The notes below the pieces were generated by a model. It saw only the letters and a program-made list of their open reading frames with translations, made no database searches and was not told the DNA's origin. A program made the position numbers and the translations under genes. From NCBI GenBank assembly GCA_030684355.1, contig JAUXTN010000038.1, forward strand, positions 62,001-126,000: a DNA stretch of 64,000 nt, in the 5' to 3' direction. This document shows, in pieces, positions 43,918 to 51,497 of this stretch; position 1 is the stretch's first letter, and each line of letters begins with the position of its first letter. This DNA comes from Pseudomonadota bacterium (GTDB lineage Bacteria > Myxococcota_A > UBA796 > SXON01).

Positions 43918-44940
43918 TCAATCCCCGCGCAGGACCCGCCACGCGGCGTTGATCTGGGCGACCCGGCGCGTCGCCTCCGTGGGGTCGCCCTGGGCGCGGT
44001 CGGGGTGCCAGGTCTGCACCAGCCGCAGCCAGGCCGCGCGGACCTCCTCCGGCGGCGTGTCCGCGGTGACGCCGAGCTGGATGCGGGCCGCCGCGCGGGC
44101 GTCCTCGTCGGTGTCGGCGTCGAGCTCCCGCCACAGCGCCGCGATGCCGCCGGCGTCGAGCCCCAACGCCCCCGCGAACCCCGCGACCCACGCCTGGGCC
44201 GCTCCGCCCGGCCACACGTCCCGCGTGCCGCGCATCGTCCAGAGCACCACCTCGTCGACGGCGTCCCCCTCGACGTGCCGGGCCAGCCGCGCCGCGACCT
44301 TCTCCGGCGCGAGCCGCTCCACCTCGGCGTCCCGCAGCTCCCGGAGCCACGCGCGCAGCCACTCGAGCCCGTCCGCATCGAGCGGGTGGGCGGCGGTGAA
44401 GCTCTCGCGGATGAAGCGGACGTCGTCCTTCTCCAGCGCCCGACCCCCGGCCCGCGCCGCCGCGACGAGCGCCATCACCACGCGCGCCGGCCCGCTCGAA
44501 CCGAGGCGTCGCACGGGGGAGGGGAGCGCCACGTCGAAGTCCGCCACGTCCGCGCGGGTCCGGGTCGACTCGACGCGCACGCGCACGGTGCCGGCGAAGG
44601 CCGCGTAGGGGAGGAGGAACTCGGGGAGCTCGCAGAGCTCGTCGTCCTCGTCCGGGACGACCGTGGCCGCCGTGCGGATCCGCCCGCCCTCCACGGTCAC
44701 CTCCACGTCGCGACCGCGGTGGCGCCGCGCGCGCCACACGGGCGTGACGCGCACGCCGGGTCCCGACGGCCCGAACGCATGGTGCCGCCACTGGAGCCGC
44801 AACACGACGAGCTCCCGGCCGCGCTCGGCGCCCTCGCCGTCCGCCAGGTAGTGCCCGATCGCCGCGCCCACGCCCGCGCCGAGCGGTCCGCCCACCATCG
44901 CGCCGAGCACGCCGCCGAGCACCTTCCCGCTCCAGGCCAT
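43918..44940 (-). CDS. DjlA-like membrane-associated J-domain protein
   Basis: A glycine-rich N-terminal segment MAWSGKVLGGVLGAMVGGPL then GAGVGAAIGHYLAD resembles the membrane/cofactor start of DjlA. A TerB-like helical middle region (MALVAAARAGGRALEKDDVR ... FIRESF) follows. The C-terminal J domain (LGVTADTPPEEVRAAWLRLV) has the essential HPD at 312-314. J proteins stimulate DnaK-type Hsp70 ATPase. It is coupled to queD: its ATG overlaps the queD TGA by one base. Confidence 0.88.
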   Translation of the reverse strand: MAWSGKVLGGVLGAMVGGPLGAGVGAAIGHYLADGEGAERGRELVVLRLQWRHHAFGPSGPGVRVTPVWRARRHRGRDVEVTVEGGRIRTAATVVPDEDDELCELPEFLLPYAAFAGTVRVRVESTRTRADVADFDVALPSPVRRLGSSGPARVVMALVAAARAGGRALEKDDVRFIRESFTAAHPLDADGLEWLRAWLRELRDAEVERLAPEKVAARLARHVEGDAVDEVVLWTMRGTRDVWPGGAAQAWVAGFAGALGLDAGGIAALWRELDADTDEDARAAARIQLGVTADTPPEEVRAAWLRLVQTWHPDRAQGDPTEATRRVAQINAAWRVLRGD

Positions 44941-45473
44941 CAGCCCGCCTCGCTCCGCACGTGCGCGGAGGGCGTCGCGACCCACTCGGCGCTCCCGTTC
45001 GGCGTCTCCCACAGGCGGATGCGCACGACCTCCACCCCCGTGTCGGCGAGGAGCCGTTGCGCGACCGTGGCGAGCTCCTCGGCGAGCGTCTCCGCGGTCG
45101 GCGGGCGGTCCATCCAGTACACGGGGCGCCCGTGCGCCTCGTTCGAGGCCGCGATCGCGGCGATGGCCGGATCCGGGTCCCCGCGCATGAGGATGGCGGT
45201 GTGGTCCCAGTGGTCGTCGATCCACGTGCCGACGCGGGCCTTCACGACCCCGAAGTCGATGACGCGGCCGCGGTCGTCGAGCTCGGCGAGGCAGGTGATC
45301 TCGGCGGCGTAGCGGTGCCCGTGGTACGCGGCGCACTTGCTCTCGTGCCGCGGGATGCGGTGCATCGCGTCCCACTCCAGGCGGCGGGTGCAGGTAAGCA
45401 GGTTGCCATCCTTGGCAAGTAAGGGTTGACGCGATTGGAGAGTGCGGCTAACCCGCCGCCATGCACGCCGCAC
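44940..45473 (-). CDS. queD: 6-carboxy-5,6,7,8-tetrahydropterin synthase / PTPS family
   Basis: All active-site residues of the QueD family are visible: zinc ligands His38, His51, His53 and catalytic Cys47 (DAMHRIPRHESKCAAYHGHR), with VIDFGVVK and the later Asp-His-Thr region DDHWDHTAIL. QueD converts dihydroneopterin triphosphate to carboxytetrahydropterin in queuosine synthesis. The only canonical start is ATG 45473, which overlaps the divergent folE2 start and adds about 22 residues to the usual N-terminus. A CTG at 45401-45399 would give the expected length, just after a palindrome. Confidence 0.88.
   Translation of the reverse strand: MRRAWRRVSRTLQSRQPLLAKDGNLLTCTRRLEWDAMHRIPRHESKCAAYHGHRYAAEITCLAELDDRGRVIDFGVVKARVGTWIDDHWDHTAILMRGDPDPAIAAIAASNEAHGRPVYWMDRPPTAETLAEELATVAQRLLADTGVEVVRIRLWETPNGSAEWVATPSAHVRSEAG
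45403..45418. promoter_or_regulatory. Inverted repeat in queD/folE2 divergent start region (possible operator)
   Basis: TTGCCA-tcct-TGGCAA is a perfect 6+6 bp inverted repeat. It lies between the likely queD start and folE2, eight bases from a TTGACG (45426-45431). FolE2 here carries an HTH domain that could bind it; this is inference. Confidence 0.5.
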
Positions 45474-46645
45474 CTACGTCCGACGCCTCCAGCCGCGACC
45501 CCTCCACCCGCGAGGGGCTCCCCGATCACGCGAGCCACGTCGACGAGCGCGGGGTCGACATCGACCGGGTCGGCATCCGCGGTCTGTCGTGGCCGATCAC
45601 CGTGTGGGACCGCAGCAACAAGATGCAGCCCACCATCGCGACGTTCGACGCCACCGTGGCGCTCCCCGCGAGCCAGAAGGGCACGCACATGAGCCGTTTC
45701 GTCGAGGTGCTCAACGGCGTCCGCGGCGAGCTCTCGCTGAAGAACCTGCCGGGCGTGCTCGCCGAGATCCAGCGCCGCCTGGGTGCCGACAAGGCCCAGC
45801 TCGACGTGCGCTTCCCCTACTTCATGAGCCGCAAGGCGCCGGTCAGCGGCGCCGAGTCGCTGATGGAGTACCGCGCCGCCTTCCACGCCGCGCGCGACGG
45901 CGAGCGCTTCGACTTCGTGCTCGAAGTGCGCGTCCCGGTCACGACGCTCTGCCCGTGCTCCAAGGCGGTGAGCGAGCGCGGCGCGCACAACCAGCGCGGC
46001 ATCGTCACGGTCGAGCTCCGCAGCGACGACTTCGTGTGGATCGAGGACGTCGTCGAGGCCGTCGAGTCCTGCGCGTCGGCCCCGCTCTACGCGCTCTTGA
46101 AGCGCGAGGACGAGAAGTTCGTGACCGAGCAGGCCTACGACAACCCGGTCTTCGTCGAGGACCTCCTCCGCGAGGTCACCGTCGCGTTGCGCCCGCGCGC
46201 GACGTGGCTCCGCGTCTCCGTCGAGAACGTCGAGTCCATCCACAACCACTCGGCGTGGGCCGTGGTGGAGCACGGCGAGGCCCCGTGCCGCCCTCCCGTG
46301 GAGATCGACGGTGAGCTCTTGGGGCGGGGGGGAGCCCCCCGCAACGCCCCCCCCGGATCGATCGAGGCCGACGCGGCCTTCGGTCCCTGGCTCCGCGCCC
46401 AGCGGGTCTCGCGTGGCTGGTCGCAGCAGGACCTCGCCGATCGCATCGCCGTCAGTGCGCCGCACCTCTCCAAGGTGGAGTGCTGCGAGCGCTCCCTGCC
46501 GGCCACGGCCTACGAGCCGCTCGCGGAGGCCCTCGGCCACGACGCCGACGTCCTGCGGCTCCGCGCGGGGGTGGTGCCCGCGGCGGTGCTCGCCCGCCTG
46601 CAGGCGGACCCCGAGGGTGCGCTGCGGTGGGTCGCGGCGCGCTGA
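45461..46645 (+). CDS. folE2: GTP cyclohydrolase FolE2 fused to a C-terminal Cro/CI-type HTH domain
   Basis: Residues about 20-285 are a complete type IB GTP cyclohydrolase: VDIDRVGIRGLSWPITVWD, KGTHMSRFVEVLNG, the metal/active-site segment TTLCPCSKAVSERGAHNQRG and SIHNHSAWAVVEH. FolE2 converts GTP to dihydroneopterin triphosphate, the substrate of QueD encoded divergently. Family members are about 260-300 residues; this one is 394. Residues 286-300 (LLGRGGAPRNAPPG) are encoded by dispersed palindrome copy C. Residues about 305-394 are an XRE-type HTH: LRAQRVSRGWSQQDLADRIA, then VSAPHLSKVECCERSLPAT. The fusion suggests a self-regulating enzyme. Confidence 0.93.
   Translation: MHAAPTSDASSRDPSTREGLPDHASHVDERGVDIDRVGIRGLSWPITVWDRSNKMQPTIATFDATVALPASQKGTHMSRFVEVLNGVRGELSLKNLPGVLAEIQRRLGADKAQLDVRFPYFMSRKAPVSGAESLMEYRAAFHAARDGERFDFVLEVRVPVTTLCPCSKAVSERGAHNQRGIVTVELRSDDFVWIEDVVEAVESCASAPLYALLKREDEKFVTEQAYDNPVFVEDLLREVTVALRPRATWLRVSVENVESIHNHSAWAVVEHGEAPCRPPVEIDGELLGRGGAPRNAPPGSIEADAAFGPWLRAQRVSRGWSQQDLADRIAVSAPHLSKVECCERSLPATAYEPLAEALGHDADVLRLRAGVVPAAVLARLQADPEGALRWVAAR
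46318..46357 (+). repeat. Dispersed GC-rich palindrome, copy C (in frame inside folE2)
   Basis: CTTGGGGCGGGGGG then GCCCCCCGCAACGCCCC. It encodes the linker LLGRGGAPRNAPP between the cyclohydrolase and HTH parts. Same-strand orientation as the gene. Confidence 0.75.
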
Positions 46646-46664
46646 ACCGCCGCGGACCGAGCCG

Positions 46665-47150
46665 TCAGTCCGTGCACGCGCACATCGGCGTCACCACGAT
46701 GCCGATCGCCACGACCTCCCCCTCCGCGATGGGGATGACCGTCACGTCGGTCTCCACGGCGTCCTCGCCCCAGTCGGGCCCGAACACCTCCACGAAGGCG
46801 TCGCCGTACCAACCCGCGGGCTCGCAGGTGGACTGGGGCGCTTCCGGTTGCTCGCAGCCGGGGTGGCTGTCCAATTCGCCGGCGGCGTTCACGCGGTGCA
46901 CCCCCTGGGTGATCGTCGCCTCCAGCGCCTCCGTGGCACCAATTCGGCCCAACTCGCGGTCCGGCGCGTCGGGCACCGGCGCGCTGCCGCTCCCGACCTC
47001 GAGGATGGGGAGCCGGCCGCCGGGGAGCGCGGGGCCGTCCTCGGCCGCCACCAGCGTGATGAGCGCGTTGGGTGCAGGCAGGACGGGTTCCACGCCCGTG
47101 TCCGGATCCGGGTCGCCCAACGCGCACGCCAGGAGCCAGAGGAGCCCCAT
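46665..47150 (-). CDS. Hypothetical lipoprotein, 161 aa
   Basis: MGLLWLLACALGDPDPDTGV starts with lipobox LLAC. The mature protein is acidic with a beta-strand pattern and four cysteines (HPGCEQPEAPQSTCEPAG, VTPMCACTD). It has no recognised motif. ATG 47150 overlaps the stop of the DUF2330 gene by one base, so the two are coupled; the pair may act together at the outer membrane. Confidence 0.7.
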   Translation of the reverse strand: MGLLWLLACALGDPDPDTGVEPVLPAPNALITLVAAEDGPALPGGRLPILEVGSGSAPVPDAPDRELGRIGATEALEATITQGVHRVNAAGELDSHPGCEQPEAPQSTCEPAGWYGDAFVEVFGPDWGEDAVETDVTVIPIAEGEVVAIGIVVTPMCACTD

Positions 47151-48496
47151 CAGCGGCGTCCGACCCGGCGCCGCCCGGCCACCGCGGCCGCGAACAGGAG
47201 CCCGGCCAACGCCCCGGGCGCGGTGCCCGGCGTGGCACAACCGCACGCGTTCGCGGTCGTCGGGTCGTCCGTGGCGGGATCTTCGCGGGTGAGATCGGTG
47301 TCGCCGGTGTCGTCGGTGGGGTCGCTCTCCTCGGAGCACGTGCCCGGGTCCGCGGCCATCCCGAGGTTGCAGATGGGGAAGATGTCCTCCAGCTCCTCGT
47401 TGTACTCGATGAACCGCATCTGGGTCATCTCGTGCATGTTGGTCTGGTACAGCACCAGGTCCTGCGTGGCGGTCTGGGGCGCGTAGCGCATCCGGATGCG
47501 CGTGAACCAATAGTAGACCCCCTTGTGGTAGTCGGTCTGGTACCCGATGGTGAACGCGTCGTCGTCGGAGGGGAGGACGCCGGTGCACGGGTCACAGTTG
47601 CCGTTGCCCCAGGAGTATTCGGTGATCCAACTCGCGCTGGCCTCGGCGGCGAACGACGCTTCCAACTGGCGCTCGTAGTAGGCGCTGAAGGTCTCCTCGC
47701 CCTCCGGTTGCCACATGCAATCGTGGTCGAGCGTGGCCTCCGCATAGTTGGAGATCGCGGTGGCGCCCTTGTCGTAGTCGGAGATCGCGTAGATGCGCAG
47801 ATCCTGCTCGCCCGGCGAGTTCAGGGTGCCAATCCGGATTGGCAGCCCGAAGGGAGCCGAGTCGTAGCCGAATTGGAGGGGGGAGAGGCGGTCGCCGCTC
47901 TCGATCCCGGCGTCCTCGCGGACCTGGGCCGCGAAGAAGTAGGCGCCGCCTTCGATGTACTCGCCGAGGAGCCGCTCGGACGCGTCGGGGACAGCGTAGC
48001 CGTTGGTCTGGAGCCAGGTGACGAGGCTGCCCGACTCCGTGGCGGAGAGGATCGTCACGTCGTACTCGCCGACGACGTACTGGGCCTCGACCTCGACTGC
48101 ACCCGTGTCCGCGGTGTCCCAGTCGCTGTCCACGTCGCTGTCCGCGTCGCTGTCGGTGTCCGTCTCCGCGAAGTCGTCGCAGTCGTAGCGGACCTCGCGC
48201 GGGTCCGAGTAGCCGCGCAGCCGGTCGAACACGGTGGGGTCCACCACGTGGATGGCGTCCTCGGGGAGCACCTCCGGCACGGGCACCACCATCGCGAAGC
48301 TGCTCGTGTCGCCGATGATGTCGTTGGCGACGGTCAGCGTGGTGCGCGTGCCCTGGCGCACGATGGCGACCTCGCTCGCGGCGTTCTCGGGGGCCTCGCC
48401 GTAGCTCGAGACGTAGGTGCCGCAGAAGGCGGCGGCATCCTTGGCGAACAGGAGGGCGATGCCGACGGGGAAGAGAGCGAGGAGGGAACGGCGCAC
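47150..48496 (-). CDS. DUF2330 secreted protein with MYXO-CTERM-like tail
   Basis: GTG 48496 begins VRRSLLALFPVGIALLFAKD, with the signal cleaved near AAAFCGTYVSS; GAGG precedes it. The N-terminal half matches the DUF2330 pattern (FCGTYVSSYGEAPENAASEV ... IVRQGTRTTLTVANDI, FAMVVPVPEVLP), interrupted by an Asp/Ser-rich insert (DTDSDADSDVDSDWDTADTG). The C-terminus ends ACGCATPGTAPGALAGLLFA and an Arg cluster, a MYXO-CTERM-like tail. Surface protein; biochemical role unknown. Confidence 0.82.
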   Translation of the reverse strand: MRRSLLALFPVGIALLFAKDAAAFCGTYVSSYGEAPENAASEVAIVRQGTRTTLTVANDIIGDTSSFAMVVPVPEVLPEDAIHVVDPTVFDRLRGYSDPREVRYDCDDFAETDTDSDADSDVDSDWDTADTGAVEVEAQYVVGEYDVTILSATESGSLVTWLQTNGYAVPDASERLLGEYIEGGAYFFAAQVREDAGIESGDRLSPLQFGYDSAPFGLPIRIGTLNSPGEQDLRIYAISDYDKGATAISNYAEATLDHDCMWQPEGEETFSAYYERQLEASFAAEASASWITEYSWGNGNCDPCTGVLPSDDDAFTIGYQTDYHKGVYYWFTRIRMRYAPQTATQDLVLYQTNMHEMTQMRFIEYNEELEDIFPICNLGMAADPGTCSEESDPTDDTGDTDLTREDPATDDPTTANACGCATPGTAPGALAGLLFAAAVAGRRRVGRR

Positions 48497-48554
48497 GGGG
48501 AACCTCGGGTTCGGCCCATCATGCGGCCCGCACCCGCCCGGCACAACCGCGGCG

Positions 48555-48594
48555 CTGCACATACCATCCCGCCGCAATGCGCCGGGATGTGCAG
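48555..48594. repeat. Nested, mutually exclusive inverted repeats
   Basis: Outer arms CTGCACAT (48555-48562) and ATGTGCAG (48587-48594) are perfect. Inner arms CATCCCG (48565-48571) and CGGGATG (48583-48589) are also perfect but share bases 48587-48589 with the outer right arm, so only one stem can form fully. Located upstream of the DUF2330 gene. Confidence 0.55.
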
Positions 48595-48598
48595 AATC

Positions 48599-48657
48599 GC
48601 GAGGGTCACGCCGCGAGCGTCGCTCCCCGGGGGCCACTCACGAGGGTCACTCCGCGA
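48599..48657. repeat. Direct repeat around a gene end
   Basis: cgagggtcac-n-ccgcga occurs at 48599-48616 and again at 48640-48657. The second copy contains the stop codon of the secreted-protein gene, so the gene terminus appears partly duplicated 41 bp downstream. Confidence 0.5.
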
Positions 48658-49603
48658 CGCACGCGAACGTGTCGAGCGTCCCCATCACGAACGAGCGGCC
48701 GCCGATCGACACCTCGGTGTCCGTCACGCGGCGGCGCTCGGTGCGCCGGGCCGCGAGGGTGTCGGGGTCGACCACGGCGATCCACGTGGTCACCGAGGAG
48801 CCGCCCACGAACGTGATGGCGCCGAGCTCGATGCCCGCGGCCTGCGCGAGGGTCGCCATCTGGGTGTCGTTCTGCTCCTTCACGGCCGCGGCGGGCAGGC
48901 GCGCCTCGAGCCGCAGCTCCACGCAGTCCGGGGCGCCCGCGACCTTGCCGGAGCCGTCGCACATCACGCGGCGCGACGCGCTCCACGTCAGCGCGGTCCC
49001 GACGGGGAAGGGGTCCTTCTTCTTGGACGTGCCGAGCTCGGAGGTCCCCACCGCGAGCGTGCGGTCGAGCCAGTGGCCGATGTCGGCATACCAGCTCTCG
49101 CGCATCCGCTCGGTGAGGCCCTCGCTCGAGAAGGCGGGCGCCATCGCGCCCCACGCGCGCGCCGCGATCTCCGGAGAGAGCCCCCCCTCGGTGAGGAAGC
49201 CCTTGAGGGCCGCCTCGATCGCCGGCTGGTCGACGGGCTCGATCCCCTTCCAGCGGCCGCGCGCGTCCACCAGGAGGCGGGGCAGGATCGGATCGATCCG
49301 CGCGAACAAGCTGTCCATGGACGGCGTGCCGGGCGGCGGCGCGGGGTCCGCCGAGAAGGCGAGGACCTCGAGGCTCGCGGCGCCCTGGGCCCACGCCCGG
49401 CCGACGGGCTCGATGGTGTAGACGGCGCGCATCTCGAGGTGCTGGGTGGTCGTCTGGGCGCCCTGGCGCTTCTCGCGGTCGCTCGTGCAGCGCAACGTCG
49501 TGGTGGGCGCGGCCGTCGGGTCGAAGCGGAGCGTCACGGTGTCGGAGGACGGCGGGGCGGCGAGGGCCGAGGTGGCGAGGGCGAGGAGCAGCGGCAGCGA
49601 CAT
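48647..49603 (-). CDS. Hypothetical secreted protein, about 318 aa
   Basis: ATG 49603 opens a signal peptide (MSLPLLLALATSALAAPPSS); a GTG at 49621 would add six residues. The body has beta-strands (VTLRFDPTAAPTTTLRCTSD, MRAVYTIEPVGRAWAQGAAS) and a central helical stretch (RIDPILPRLLVDARGRW), giving the overall look of a periplasmic beta-barrel or lipocalin-like fold. Four cysteines. No recognised family. It precedes a terminator-like hairpin belonging to the upstream gene. Confidence 0.7.
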   Translation of the reverse strand: MSLPLLLALATSALAAPPSSDTVTLRFDPTAAPTTTLRCTSDREKRQGAQTTTQHLEMRAVYTIEPVGRAWAQGAASLEVLAFSADPAPPPGTPSMDSLFARIDPILPRLLVDARGRWKGIEPVDQPAIEAALKGFLTEGGLSPEIAARAWGAMAPAFSSEGLTERMRESWYADIGHWLDRTLAVGTSELGTSKKKDPFPVGTALTWSASRRVMCDGSGKVAGAPDCVELRLEARLPAAAVKEQNDTQMATLAQAAGIELGAITFVGGSSVTTWIAVVDPDTLAARRTERRRVTDTEVSIGGRSFVMGTLDTFACVAE

Positions 49604-49627
49604 CCGAGCAAGGTAGCGCACGAGGTG

Positions 49628-49646
49628 CCCCGGGCGCTGCCCGGGG
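49628..49646 (-). terminator. Strong hairpin after a lipoprotein gene
   Basis: CCCCGGGC-gct-GCCCGGGG, perfect 8 bp stem with 3 nt loop, begins 3 bases after the stop of the gene ending at 49650 on the minus strand. Confidence 0.6.
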
Positions 49647-49649
49647 AGG

Positions 49650-50330
49650 TCAGTTCGCGGGGGCGGCCTTCGGGGGCACGACCAGGCCGCTCGCGCGGAG
49701 GGCGTCCTCCAGGCCGGGGCGCTCGCGCAGCCACGCGCCGGGGCTCTGCACCGACTCGTCGGCCTCGCCGTAGACCCACTCCGACGTGACCGCGGCCGTC
49801 TTGCCGCGGAACACGTGGAGCGACATCGTGTCCTCGCCGAGCGCCGCGGTGAGGAGCCGGTACCGCCCGTCGACGGTGGTCGTCTGGGTCCCCGTGGTGA
49901 TCGGGATCGACACCATCGCCACGTGCTTCTTGCCCGGCCGGCCTCGCTCGACCTGCCGCTTGCTGCGGTCTTCGAGGTAGACGAACGAGAGCCCCTGCTC
50001 GGTCAGGGTCTTCGCGCCGACCGCGGTGTCGTACTCGTAGTACAGGTCGAGCTCGCCCTCGGCGAGGACGATGCCCGCGGCGTGCACCACGGCCCCGTTG
50101 GTGACGAGCTCGGCCCGGGCCTCGTCGAGCTGCTTCCGGACGCCCTCGACGCAGGCCTCGACCGTGGGGACGACCCCCTCCGCCACGGCGCAGTCCACCT
50201 CGTCGGGCCATGCGTTGTGCAGCTGTTGCACGACGTGCGCGGTCCCCGCCTTCAGGTCGAGGGAGACCGTGGTGGTGGCGCCGTCGTAGCAGCCGGCGAG
50301 GAGGGCGAGCACGGGAAGGAGACGCATCAT
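49650..50330 (-). CDS. Hypothetical lipoprotein, 226 aa
   Basis: MMRLLPVLALLAGCYDGATT has lipobox LAGC; either of two adjacent ATGs may start it, with AAGGGG just upstream. The mature part is mixed alpha/beta (EGVRKQLDEARAELVTNGAV, GELDLYYEYDTAVGAKTL, DGRYRLLTAALGEDTMSL). A YTG-type GATAGA element lies 6-11 bases before the start, so the message would be nearly leaderless. No family recognised. Confidence 0.72.
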   Translation of the reverse strand: MMRLLPVLALLAGCYDGATTTVSLDLKAGTAHVVQQLHNAWPDEVDCAVAEGVVPTVEACVEGVRKQLDEARAELVTNGAVVHAAGIVLAEGELDLYYEYDTAVGAKTLTEQGLSFVYLEDRSKRQVERGRPGKKHVAMVSIPITTGTQTTTVDGRYRLLTAALGEDTMSLHVFRGKTAAVTSEWVYGEADESVQSPGAWLRERPGLEDALRASGLVVPPKAAPAN

Positions 50331-50438
50331 CCCCTTCTATCCGTCCTCTCCGCGACGCGGGACGCCGCCTCCGGGGGGACGGTCCGTTGGGCGGCGGAGC
50401 GCGCGCGGAGATAGGACGGGGGCCAACCGGAGAGTAGC

Positions 50439-51422
50439 GTGCGGGTCCTCGTCACCGGCGGCGCGGGGTACATCGGCAGCGTCGTCGCGGAGCAGCTCGT
50501 GGCCCGCGGCGATCGCGTCGTCGTCTACGACAACCTGCTCACCGGCCATCGGCGCGCGGTGCCCCCCGGCGCGCGGCTCGTCGAGGGCGACATCGCCGAC
50601 AGCGCCACGTTGCGCGCGACCCTGCGTGACGACGGCATCGACGCCGTGGTGCACATGGCCGCCGTCTCGCTCGTGGGCCACTCCGTCAAGGATCCGGCGG
50701 CGTACTACCGCAACAACGTCACGGCCGGCCTCGCGATGCTCGACGCCATGCTCGCCGAGGGCGTCCGGCGCATCGTGTTCTCGTCTTCGGCGTCGGTGTA
50801 CGGCGAGCCCGAGCGGCAGCCGGTGCGGGAGGAGGACGCCACGCGCCCCACGAGCCCGTATGGCGCCACGAAGCTCGCCTTCGAGGACATCCTCCGCTGG
50901 TATGACGGCGCCTACGGCCTCCGCTCCGTGTCGCTCCGGTACTTCAACGCCGCGGGCGCCTCCGCGCGGGCGGGCGAGGACCACGAGCCGGAGACCCACC
51001 TCATCCCCAAGCTCCTGCGCGTCGCCATCGGGACCGGCGAGCCCATCGCGGTCTACGGGCAGGACTACCCGACGCGGGATGGCACGGGCGTGCGCGACTA
51101 CGTGCACGTGCTCGACCTCGCGGACGCCCACGTGGCCGCGCTCGACGCCGTGGGTGCCGGCAGCCGCACCTACAACCTCGGCTGCGGGGGCGACGGCTAC
51201 TCGGTCCAGGAGGTCATCGACACCGCGCGCGCCGTCACCGGGCACCCCATCCCCGTGGCCGTGGGCCCGCGCCGCTCGGGCGATCCCGCCGTGCTCGTCG
51301 CCAGCTCCGACCGCATCCGCGCGGAGCTCGGCTGGCGGCCACGCCACCAGGACCTGCACGCCATCGTCGGCTCGGCGTGGACGTGGATCCAGGCGCATCC
51401 GCGCGGCTGGGAAGACCGGTAG
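50439..51422 (+). CDS. galE: UDP-glucose 4-epimerase (GalE-type SDR)
   Basis: Extended SDR with NAD motif GGAGYIG (7-13), catalytic Ser in SSSASVYGE (115-117) and Tyr141/Lys145 in SPYGATK. GalE-specific features include LTGHRRAV, RYFNAAGASA, HLIPKLL and RDGTGVRDYVHV. It interconverts UDP-glucose and UDP-galactose for surface polysaccharide. Length 327 matches GalE. Start GTG 50439. It is monocistronic, between two lipoprotein genes. Confidence 0.93.
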   Translation: MRVLVTGGAGYIGSVVAEQLVARGDRVVVYDNLLTGHRRAVPPGARLVEGDIADSATLRATLRDDGIDAVVHMAAVSLVGHSVKDPAAYYRNNVTAGLAMLDAMLAEGVRRIVFSSSASVYGEPERQPVREEDATRPTSPYGATKLAFEDILRWYDGAYGLRSVSLRYFNAAGASARAGEDHEPETHLIPKLLRVAIGTGEPIAVYGQDYPTRDGTGVRDYVHVLDLADAHVAALDAVGAGSRTYNLGCGGDGYSVQEVIDTARAVTGHPIPVAVGPRRSGDPAVLVASSDRIRAELGWRPRHQDLHAIVGSAWTWIQAHPRGWEDR

Positions 51423-51497
51423 CGGCGGCGGCGGGCGCGAGGGGCACGGGCGTCAACCCCGCGCTCCCGTCAACCCCGCGCTCCCGTCAGCCGCGGC

